Shown here one piece after another: positions 8,938 to 14,414 of a stretch of 14,944 nt of DNA (its first letter is position 1; the number at the start of each line of letters is the position of its first letter). The notes under the pieces are model-generated. The model was not told where the DNA came from and made no database searches. It saw nothing but the letters and a program-made list of their open reading frames with translations. Origin of the DNA: JBARCX01 sp049794535 (GTDB taxonomy: Bacteria; Pseudomonadota; Gammaproteobacteria; Xanthomonadales; Rhodanobacteraceae); the NCBI GenBank assembly GCA_049794535.1, contig JBARCX010000106.1:1-14944 (forward strand), read 5' to 3'. A program made the position numbers and the translations under genes.

Positions 8938-10072
8938 GACGGTTGCCTGCCGTCGTCACCGACTGATCGTCGTGTGCCGGGCGCGTATCCACATCTACCG
9001 TTACCGACAAGCCGGGAACCAGCAGTTGGCGTGTCTGCACATCAGTATCGATGCGAATACGCACCGGCACACGCTGCACGATCTTGGTGAAATTGCCGGT
9101 CGCGTTTTCCGGTGGTAGCAGGGCGAACTGCGAACCGGTGCCTGGCGCGAAGCTGTCGACCACGCCGTGCAGATCCGCGTCGGACAGTGCATCGACGTGC
9201 AGGCTCGCACGCTGGCCTGCACGCATTCGGCCTATCTGGGTTTCCTTGAAGTTGGCGGTGAGATACACGCTCTGCACGGGCACGACAGTCATCATCCGCG
9301 TGCCGGGTTGCGCATACTGGCCAACGCGTACCGTGCGATCACCGATGCGGCCGGCCAGCGAACTGCGAATCAGCGCGTCTTGCAAATCGAGTCGGGCCTG
9401 CCGCGCGGACGCCTGCGCCACCTCCAGTTGCGCCTGCGCTTGCATGAGCTGGGCGTTCAGGTCGGCCATTCGTGCTTGTGCTTGATCAAGCGCAGCGGCG
9501 TCAGCGGTCAATGTCGCGCGCGCCTGGTCGCGGTTAGTGATAAGTACCGACAACTGATCGCCGCTTTCGGCACCGGTCGTTGCCAATGGTGCGTAGCGAC
9601 GCACTTCCTCTTCAGTGTGGCGGCTATTGATCGCGGCTACTTGCTGCTGCGCCCTGGCCTGCTCGATCGCGGCATGCTGCTGAGGGATGCCTGCCTGCGC
9701 GCGCAGGATATCCGCATTGCGCGCATCGATCGTAGCCTGGGCTTGATCCAGTGCGGCCTGATATTGGCGACTATCGAGCCGCACCAGCGGATCGCCGGCC
9801 TTTACCGAGACGTTGTCGCCGACGTAGACGTCGGTGACATAGCCGCTGACCTTCGGGGCTACCGTAACGCTGTCGGCCTGCAAGTAAGCATCGTCGGTGC
9901 TCTGCATAAAGCGCCCCACGAGCCACCAGTAAGCAAGCGCCAAAATCGCCGCGATAGCCAGTAAAACTCCGACAGGCATGAGGAAGCGACGTATTTTCGA
10001 AGGGCGCGCCGGCGAAGCGCCGGAACCTTTCGATGCATCGGCGTCTGATGCAGATCCAGTCATAGGGGGCAT
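8930..10072 (-). CDS. emrA: HlyD family periplasmic adaptor of an EmrAB-type efflux pump
   Basis: Membrane-anchored adaptor linking the DHA2 pump to the outer-membrane channel. The start at 10072 gives MPPMTG and 380 residues; ATG 10063 is also possible. The open frame reaches back to 10126, but those extra 18 codons are the operator palindromes read as protein and lie upstream of the likely -10 element, so they should not be translated. The SD is weak (GGA 9 nt upstream). A single membrane helix (about 27-50) follows a disordered N-terminus. STDDAYLQADSVTVAPKVSGYV is the EmrA signature with the first half of the lipoyl domain. A long Ala/Gln-rich coiled coil comes next, then the second lipoyl half (LIRSSLAGRIGDRTVRVGQYAQPGT) and a beta-barrel domain. 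First gene of the pump operon, divergent from the TetR gene. Confidence 0.92.
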   Translation of the reverse strand: MPPMTGSASDADASKGSGASPARPSKIRRFLMPVGVLLAIAAILALAYWWLVGRFMQSTDDAYLQADSVTVAPKVSGYVTDVYVGDNVSVKAGDPLVRLDSRQYQAALDQAQATIDARNADILRAQAGIPQQHAAIEQARAQQQVAAINSRHTEEEVRRYAPLATTGAESGDQLSVLITNRDQARATLTADAAALDQAQARMADLNAQLMQAQAQLEVAQASARQARLDLQDALIRSSLAGRIGDRTVRVGQYAQPGTRMMTVVPVQSVYLTANFKETQIGRMRAGQRASLHVDALSDADLHGVVDSFAPGTGSQFALLPPENATGNFTKIVQRVPVRIRIDTDVQTRQLLVPGLSVTVDVDTRPAHDDQSVTTAGNRHG

Positions 10073-10089
10073 GTGTGGCTGTCCAAAAG

Positions 10090-10105
10090 TATTCCAGTTG
10101 GAATA
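10090..10105. promoter_or_regulatory. Candidate TetR operator 1
   Basis: Palindrome TATTCCAGTTGGAATA, 7-bp perfect arms around GT, in the gap between the divergent efflux operon and tetR. Its centre is 18 bp from that of a near-identical second palindrome. It covers the expected transcription start of the efflux operon. Binding by the neighbouring TetR protein is inferred from position and symmetry. Confidence 0.75.
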
Positions 10106-10133
10106 TTTATTCCGATTGGAATACATTTGTCAA
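10105..10133 (-). promoter_or_regulatory. Predicted promoter of the efflux operon
   Basis: On the minus strand a consensus -35 TTGACA (10133-10128) is followed after 17 bp by ATAAAT (10110-10105), a weak -10 match. The expected start near 10098 leaves a leader of about 25 nt to ATG 10072 and rules out initiation at ATG 10126. The -35 lies inside a small palindrome (CATTTG-T-CAAATG, 10124-10136). For tetR on the plus strand, TTGGAA at 10098 or 10116 with TACATT (10122) or TATTGT (10138) are possible but weak elements. Confidence 0.55.
10108..10123. promoter_or_regulatory. Candidate TetR operator 2
   Basis: Palindrome TATTCCGATTGGAATA, 6-bp perfect arms around GATT and identical to operator 1 in all but a few central bases. 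It fills most of the spacer between the -35 and -10 of the proposed efflux promoter on the minus strand. It also overlaps the likely tetR promoter on the plus strand, so one repressor could control both directions. Confidence 0.75.
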
Positions 10134-10169
10134 ATGTTATTGTTGGAGGGTAAGCAGGAGAAAATACAC

Positions 10170-10187
10170 ATGAGAGCCAGCGCATGA
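10170..10187 (+). CDS. Five-codon leader ORF coupled to tetR
   Basis: ATG at 10170 encodes MRASA and stops at TGA 10185-10187, overlapping the tetR start as ATGA (10184-10187). A good SD, AGGAG (10156-10160), is 9 nt ahead of this ATG but 23 nt from the tetR ATG, which has no SD of its own. Ribosomes would therefore load here and re-initiate on tetR. Whether it is truly translated is inference from the signals. Confidence 0.45.
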   Translation: MRASA

Positions 10188-10903
10188 GCCCAACCAAACG
10201 TCCGCGTCGCCCATCGGCGGGCGGCTACGCACGTGGCGATGAAACACGCCAGCGAATCATCGTTGCGGCCGTGAAGCTATTCGGTGAGCACGGTTTCGCC
10301 GGTGCCTCGACACGCGACATCGCCGCTGCCGCTGGGGTCAACGCGCCAGCACTGCAGTACTACTTCGAAAACAAAGAAGGCGTGTATCAGGCGTGCGCCG
10401 AATACATCACGAACGATCTCAGAGACCGTTTCGCTCCGGCCATGCGGCAAGCCAATGACGTATTGAAGGGCAATGGCGACATGGATGCGCTGATCGATGC
10501 GTTCATCGGTATCCAGGGCGTCACCTTGGACAGCGTACTTTTGCAACCACATGCGTCGAACAGGCGACTCTTCGTGGCCCGCGAGCTTGCCGAGGAAGAA
10601 GCCAGCGTCGTCTCCAAACTGCTGCATCGACGATTGAAGCAGCCGCTGAATAAGGTGACCTTGGCGCTGCTTTCGCGCATCACGGGCATCAGTGCCAATG
10701 CTCCTCTCACGCGCATCCGGATGCTCACGCTCAAAGGCCAGATCATGCCTTTCTACCATCCTCCGGGGGCCTGCCTGGATCTGCTCGGATGGAAGGAGAT
10801 CGATGCAGCTAAGGGCGCCTTACTGAAAACGACCGTGCTGGAACAGACACGTACCTTACTCAATAGCTGGCGTGCCATCTCGGCAACGAGCCAAGCCAAG
10901 TAG
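10184..10903 (+). CDS. TetR family repressor with CerR/CecR-like C-terminal domain
   Basis: DNA-binding regulator, most likely the ligand-responsive repressor of the divergent efflux operon and of itself. The 239-residue protein has a basic N-terminal arm and a TetR helix-turn-helix at about 23-65; ASTRDIAAAAGVNAPALQYYF (41-61) is the recognition part, followed by NKEGVYQACAEY. The QYYF-xx-KEG form and a C-terminal half with LKGQIMPFYHPPG resemble the CerR (DUF1956) group, which includes E. coli CecR/YbiH, a regulator of HlyD-containing exporters. The C-terminal domain assignment is from memory and less certain than the HTH. Translation is probably coupled to a five-codon leader. The gene ends directly against an RND adaptor remnant in the same frame. 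Confidence 0.9.
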   Translation: MSPTKRPRRPSAGGYARGDETRQRIIVAAVKLFGEHGFAGASTRDIAAAAGVNAPALQYYFENKEGVYQACAEYITNDLRDRFAPAMRQANDVLKGNGDMDALIDAFIGIQGVTLDSVLLQPHASNRRLFVARELAEEEASVVSKLLHRRLKQPLNKVTLALLSRITGISANAPLTRIRMLTLKGQIMPFYHPPGACLDLLGWKEIDAAKGALLKTTVLEQTRTLLNSWRAISATSQAK

Positions 10904-11080
10904 CAGCGTGCCGTCGGCTACGACGAACGCGGCAACGCGACCACGATGGTCGTCGGTAAGAACGACAAGATCGAGCAGCGCGTACTGCAGACGAATCGGC
11001 CGGCCGGAGAAAACGGGATCGTGACCGGCAGCGTCCAGGCGAGCGACCGGGTGATCCCGGGTGCAGACGCGCCGCCTTAA
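10904..11080 (+). pseudogene. C-terminal remnant of an RND efflux adaptor (AcrA/MexA family)
   Basis: Directly after the tetR TAG and in the same frame, 58 codons run to TAA 11078-11080 with no start codon or SD that would make them a gene. Read as protein they begin QRAVGYDERGNATTMVVG, continue KNDKIEQRV, and end IVTGSVQASDRVI. This matches the last beta-strand domain of AcrA-type adaptors (QQGV...RGDATVLVVGADDKVE, then WLVTEGLKAGDRVV in E. coli AcrA, from memory). The conserved Trp and the Gly-Asp of GDRV are changed, consistent with decay. It suggests that a larger RND pump operon once lay next to this repressor and was deleted. A UAG read-through extension of TetR is possible in principle but unlikely. 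Confidence 0.7.
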
Positions 11081-11089
11081 GGCGGCGCG
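11068..11089. repeat. Perfect 22-nt GC-rich palindrome
   Basis: CGCGCCGCC-TTAA-GGCGGCGCG, with 9-bp GC-only arms around TTAA. It overlaps the stop codon of the adaptor remnant. RNA would form a very stable hairpin behind tetR, but no T-run follows, so it is at best an imperfect terminator. It could equally be a short interspersed palindrome. Confidence 0.55.
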
Positions 11090-11345
11090 GGAAGACCAGC
11101 CGTGTATCTACTTTACGGGGCATAGCACGGACCTTCATCGGGGCGAAGGCGGTGCCAAACATGCCGTGCCCGCGTATCCAAACTCGCCCGCATATCCTGT
11201 TTGCATGCGGCTGACCGCTTGCCACGCAAAGTCAGCCGCTGGCCACGCAAGGGCGCCCGCTCATCACAAAATGACGGCGCGCATTTTTTGGCTTCCCCAC
11301 CATGGTGCTAGGTCACATCGATCTACCATCCCGAGGGGAGCACTC
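11090..11345. other. Intergenic region with imperfect tandem repeat, upstream of the PD40 gene
   Basis: No coding region is recognised. At 11215-11229 and 11236-11250 the 15-mer CCGCTTGCCACGCAA recurs with one mismatch at 21-bp spacing (two helical turns); each contains GCCACGC. CACCATGGTG is a small palindrome near 11299. GAGGGGAG (11333-11340) is the strong SD of the next gene. I see no convincing -35/-10 pair. Confidence 0.4.
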
Positions 11346-12320
11346 ATGAAGTTGCGCGCATTCGTCTGGGCCATGGCTTTCGCACTGGGCTGTACTACGT
11401 CCGCACAAGCCGCTGAGCTGCTTGGGCCCGGCGTCATTTCCACTGGGCTGCAAGAGACCACTGCCGCACTGTCGCCGGATGGGCAGACGCTGTACTTCAT
11501 GCGCTCCGACTTCGCCGAAACCGACGACACCATTCTGTTCTCGCAGCGTCGCGGTAAAAGCTGGTCCACACCGGAGGTGGCTTCGTTCTCGGGACAATGG
11601 CATGACTCCGAACCGGCCTACACACCGGACGGTAAGCGCCTGTACTTCGTCTCCAATCGTCCCGTGCATCCGGGCGATGCACCCGTAACAGCCGAGATGG
11701 GCGGCCAGACTTTCGCTGGCACTAACCTCTGGTACGTCGAGCGGCAGGCAGAGGGACGTTGGGGCGAACCTGTGCATGTGGATGGCGTGCTCAACGACGG
11801 CGCCATGCTCTACAACCCTTCCGTTGCAGCTAACGGCGATATCTATTTCTCTGCGCATCGGCCGGATTCCGGCAAGCTCTACCAAATCTATGTAGTTCAC
11901 CCCACGGGCAACGGTTACTCAGCGCCGCAGCGGGTGGAACTAGGCGACCTTTCGCATAACCGCATGGATCCGTGCGTTGATCCACAGGGCCGCTTTCTGC
12001 TGTTTGCCGGTAATGAAGGCGACTCCCTGGGCAATGCCGATATCTACATCGCCTTCCGCCAGACCGACGGTAGTTGGAGCAAACCGGAGCACCTGGGGGG
12101 TGACGTGAACACCAAGAGTCTGGAGAACGCGCCAACGCTGGGCCGGAAATTCGGCGAGCTATACGTATCCAGCAACCGCCAAGAGGAAGTGCATTTTCCC
12201 AAGTCACGCGACACCATGGCCTCGTTGCAGCAACGGCTGAGTGGCCCACTAAACGGCTCGCGAAATATCTGGCGCGTGGATATTTCCGATGTGCTCCGCG
12301 CACACGACATCAAGGATTGA
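11346..12320 (+). CDS. Exported PD40 (TolB-like) beta-propeller protein
   Basis: Periplasmic or secreted protein of unknown substrate. The ATG at 11346 is chosen for the strong GAGGGGAG SD 5 nt upstream and because it begins a signal peptide (MKLRAFVWAMAFALG, cleavage at about AQA-A, residue 22); the open frame extends back to 11061 with unstructured residues. The 324-residue product contains five PD40/WD40-like motifs: ALSPDGQTLYF (41-51), AYTPDGKRLYFVSNR (91-105), PSVAANGDIYFSAHR (148-162), DPCVDPQGRFLLFAGN (208-223) and GELYVSSNR (270-278). Trp-bearing W-S-P-E strands lie between them (KSWSTPE, GRWGEP, GSWSKPE). Such proteins usually form five- to six-bladed propellers that bind glycans, peptides or partner proteins; no catalytic residues are evident. 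It precedes msrB by 58 bp and may share its transcript. Confidence 0.88.
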   Translation: MKLRAFVWAMAFALGCTTSAQAAELLGPGVISTGLQETTAALSPDGQTLYFMRSDFAETDDTILFSQRRGKSWSTPEVASFSGQWHDSEPAYTPDGKRLYFVSNRPVHPGDAPVTAEMGGQTFAGTNLWYVERQAEGRWGEPVHVDGVLNDGAMLYNPSVAANGDIYFSAHRPDSGKLYQIYVVHPTGNGYSAPQRVELGDLSHNRMDPCVDPQGRFLLFAGNEGDSLGNADIYIAFRQTDGSWSKPEHLGGDVNTKSLENAPTLGRKFGELYVSSNRQEEVHFPKSRDTMASLQQRLSGPLNGSRNIWRVDISDVLRAHDIKD

Positions 12321-12378
12321 ATCAACCTGCCGAACGTCCCATATTGAGCGCATGGCTGACTACCGAGGTGCCCACTCC

Positions 12379-12780
12379 ATGCGCAATGAAACTTTTGAAG
12401 TGACGCACACCGACGAGGAATGGCGCCGATTGCTGACACCGGAGCAATACAGCGTATTGCGAGGCCATGGCACCGAGCGTCCGGGCACCTGCAGCTTGCT
12501 TCATGAGGAACGAAATGGCGCATTCGCCTGCGCCGGCTGCGGCCAGCGGCTGTTCGCTTCTGGGACAAAATTCGAAAGTGGGACCGGCTGGCCAAGCTTC
12601 GACACCCCCGCGCCCGGCTCTGTCGAAACCACCACCGATGAGAGTCACGGCATGCGCCGCACGGAAGTCCATTGCAGCCGTTGCGGTGGTCACTTGGGGC
12701 ATGTCTTTCCGGATGGACCGCCGCCGACCGGTTTACGCTATTGCATGAATGGCGTCGCGATGAACTTCGTGCCCGATTGA
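12379..12780 (+). CDS. msrB: Peptide-methionine (R)-S-oxide reductase MsrB
   Basis: Repairs oxidised methionine (R-sulfoxide) in proteins using thioredoxin. ATG 12379 is preferred because GAGGTG lies 8 nt upstream; ATG 12352 has only a weak site. The 133-residue protein is a complete SelR domain: WRRLLTPEQYSVLRGHGTERPGTC, two zinc-binding pairs (CAGC at 51-54 and CSRC at 99-102), SGTGWPSF, then GHLGHVFPDGPPPTGLRYCMNG with the catalytic Cys122. The likely resolving cysteine is Cys38, 84 residues before the catalytic one. That matches the spacing of the Cys31/Cys117 pair described for Xanthomonas campestris MsrB (from memory). The usual RYCxNS reads RYCMNG. No signal peptide, so cytoplasmic. 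Only 28 bp separate its stop from the stop of the converging kinase gene, with no clear terminator. Confidence 0.95.
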   Translation: MRNETFEVTHTDEEWRRLLTPEQYSVLRGHGTERPGTCSLLHEERNGAFACAGCGQRLFASGTKFESGTGWPSFDTPAPGSVETTTDESHGMRRTEVHCSRCGGHLGHVFPDGPPPTGLRYCMNGVAMNFVPD

Positions 12781-12808
12781 TTGGATCGTCGATTTGATCG
12801 CGACTGCT

Positions 12809-14128
12809 TCACGCTGCCCCTAACACTCTGGCCACAGGCACACTGGGTTGCGGCAACGCGATTTCCAAGCGCGCTCCGCCCATCGGCGAGTCCATCGCTC
12901 GGAGATGGCCGTCTTGGGATTGAATGGCGCGCATGGCGATGGCGAGGCCCAGGCCGAAACCCCCGGTGTCGCGATCACGGCTACGGTCGAGGCGATGGAA
13001 GGGTTCAAAGATGGTTTTACGGTCGGCGCTGGGAATGCCGATGCCGTTGTCGTCGACGCGAATCATCAACTTCCCGCGCGCAATTTCAGCGCTGACTGCG
13101 ATCTTGCCTTGGCCGTAGCGCATGGCGTTCTTGACCAGATTGATGAGCGCGCGTGCGGTTAGCCTGGGATCGATGATGGCCTGTTCGGCAGCGATGCTGA
13201 CGGTCACGGTGCATTGGACGTCGAGTTGCTCCATTTCCAGGGCGAGGCTACCGATAACGCTGTCGATCAATTCGACGAGGTTGACCTGGTACGGATCGGG
13301 AGCACGGTCAGACTGATCGAGCGCACCGTAGGACAACAGCTCGCCGACCAGCTGATCCAGTTCGTTGACGTCGCGAGATAGGGCTTCGGTGTGTCGCTGC
13401 CTCTCCGCTTCGGTCTTGGCAGACTGGAGCAGCGCCAGGCCAAAGCCGAAGCGTGCAATGGGCGTGCGCAGCTCGTGAGAGATCGCGTGGATCATGTCGT
13501 TCTGGGTGGTCACCAGGGTTTGTATGCGCCCAGCCATGCTATCGAAGCGCTTGGCCAGTGGCGCGATGCTGGAGTGTTCCGGCAATGCGGCGCGGGTATC
13601 CAGGTTGCCGTGGCCGAAACGCTCGGCGGCTTTCCTGAGCTTTTCCAGATCCCGCCAATGTGCGCGCAGCCAGAAGAGAACTCCGCCGAGCAGCACCAAG
13701 GCGACCGAGGACCAGGCCAGGATTTGAAAGGCGATCACCGCGAAGCCACTGCGCGCCTGGGTCACGCGCAGGAGCTGATCCGTTGGCGGGATGCCCACCA
13801 GCAATTCGCCGGGTATGTGTTCGACGGAGTAGCCACGTGCGAGGTGCTGCTGTTCGGCGGCGCTCAGGTTCCAATCGAAGCGTTTGGTCAGATTGAACTC
13901 GATCAGTGGGAATGGCGGACGGGTATTGGCGATGGTGGCATTCCATTGCGACTCCGGCACCTTGGCGAGCCGGTCGCGCATGACGTAGAGCGCCGAGTGC
14001 ACGCCGTCGGCATCCGTTTCGTTGTAACGGCTGACAAACAGGTGTTGCATGATGGGCACCACGGCCATCGCCGAGATAGCCACGCCGATGATCAGCAGCA
14101 AATAAAGTTTATAAAAGCTACGCAGCAT
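12809..14128 (-). CDS. rstB: RstB-like sensor histidine kinase
   Basis: Inner-membrane sensor kinase of a two-component system. The start near 14128 gives MLRSFYKLYL and 439 residues; the open frame continues 47 codons upstream into an inserted non-coding element and is rejected. TM1 is about residues 8-30, a periplasmic sensor about 31-128, TM2 about 129-153, then HAMP. The sensor pattern VMRDRLAKVPESQW and the juxtamembrane WLRAHWRDLEKLRKAAERFGHGNL closely resemble E. coli RstB. The kinase core is complete: phospho-acceptor His218 in SHELRTP, N-box NLVKNAMRYG (Asn334), G1 DDNGIGIP (359-366), F-box FEPFHRLD and G2 GGFGLGLAI (389-397). It is transcribed after the response-regulator gene, with a 280-bp MITE-like element between them. 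Its own SD is poor (AGG in the element's terminal repeat). The exact start may be off by a base count at the line break. Confidence 0.92.
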   Translation of the reverse strand: MLRSFYKLYLLLIIGVAISAMAVVPIMQHLFVSRYNETDADGVHSALYVMRDRLAKVPESQWNATIANTRPPFPLIEFNLTKRFDWNLSAAEQQHLARGYSVEHIPGELLVGIPPTDQLLRVTQARSGFAVIAFQILAWSSVALVLLGGVLFWLRAHWRDLEKLRKAAERFGHGNLDTRAALPEHSSIAPLAKRFDSMAGRIQTLVTTQNDMIHAISHELRTPIARFGFGLALLQSAKTEAERQRHTEALSRDVNELDQLVGELLSYGALDQSDRAPDPYQVNLVELIDSVIGSLALEMEQLDVQCTVTVSIAAEQAIIDPRLTARALINLVKNAMRYGQGKIAVSAEIARGKLMIRVDDNGIGIPSADRKTIFEPFHRLDRSRDRDTGGFGLGLAIAMRAIQSQDGHLRAMDSPMGGARLEIALPQPSVPVARVLGAA

Positions 14129-14134
14129 GGATAG

Positions 14135-14414
14135 AGCCTGTTTACGATCTTTGCGTGGCCCGCGCCGGAAGCTGTTTGTGCGCAGGAAATTAAGAACTGA
14201 CGAAGGACGACGTCGGTACACAACTGAGTGATGACGAAGTGCCGTGGGCAAACAGATTCGGCCCCGCACTCAGTAAGGATGGGGGTGCCCCTGAGTGGCC
14301 ACCATGCGGCAGCGCGCGGCTTGACCTGACGGCCAGTCAGGTACTGCGCCACGCACTACCACCTGGCGGCCACTCAGAGGCAACGCGGGCTACGCAAAAA
14401 TCGTAAACAGGCTC
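14135..14414. mobile_element. MITE-like element with 31-bp terminal inverted repeats
   Basis: The left end (14135-14165) and right end (14384-14414, opposite strand) match at 29 of 31 positions. Both start GAGCCTGTTTACGAT and differ only at positions 16 and 24. They bound about 280 bp with no gene I recognise and several internal hairpins. The flanks read TAA and TAT in the minus orientation, so TA is shared, compatible with a degraded TA or TNA target duplication. The right end abuts the response-regulator stop codon and the left end is 6 bp from the kinase ATG. This is the architecture of a non-autonomous transposon (MITE). The parent transposase family cannot be named from the sequence. 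Coordinates may be off by one at the left end. Confidence 0.7.
14291..14377. repeat. Nested hairpins inside the MITE-like element
   Basis: CTGAGTGGCC (14291-14300) pairs with GGCCACTCAG (14368-14377), and after one mismatch CCA pairs with TGG. Inside it, ACCTGAC (14324-14330) and GTCAGGT (14336-14342) form a second perfect stem with a GGCCA loop. A separate 8-bp inverted repeat with the same core, ACTGAGTG/CACTCAGT, is at 14223-14230 and 14267-14274. The motif GGCCA(C/G)TCAG occurs as direct and inverted copies. Either strand could give a folded RNA. Confidence 0.65.

Noticed and set aside
9167..9964. 265-codon plus-strand frame opposite the adaptor gene
   Set aside because: Mirror of the adaptor coiled coil; the adaptor frame has firm family motifs and this one has none.
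10073..10126. N-terminal extension of the HlyD adaptor from ATG 10126
   Set aside because: The codons are the operator palindromes and lie upstream of the predicted -10, so they are unlikely to be transcribed.
10901..11080. Read-through fusion of TetR and adaptor domain across the UAG
   Set aside because: The adaptor part lacks its other domains and has lost conserved residues; a decayed fragment is simpler.
14129..14352. Minus-strand frames through the inserted element (kinase extension to 14269 and an 86-codon frame)
   Set aside because: No family resemblance, no SD, and the region is bounded by terminal inverted repeats; the kinase begins normally at MLRSFYKLYL.
14135..14414. Remnant of a full insertion sequence with transposase
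   Set aside because: No transposase-like peptide in any frame; 280 bp with matching ends fits a non-autonomous element better.
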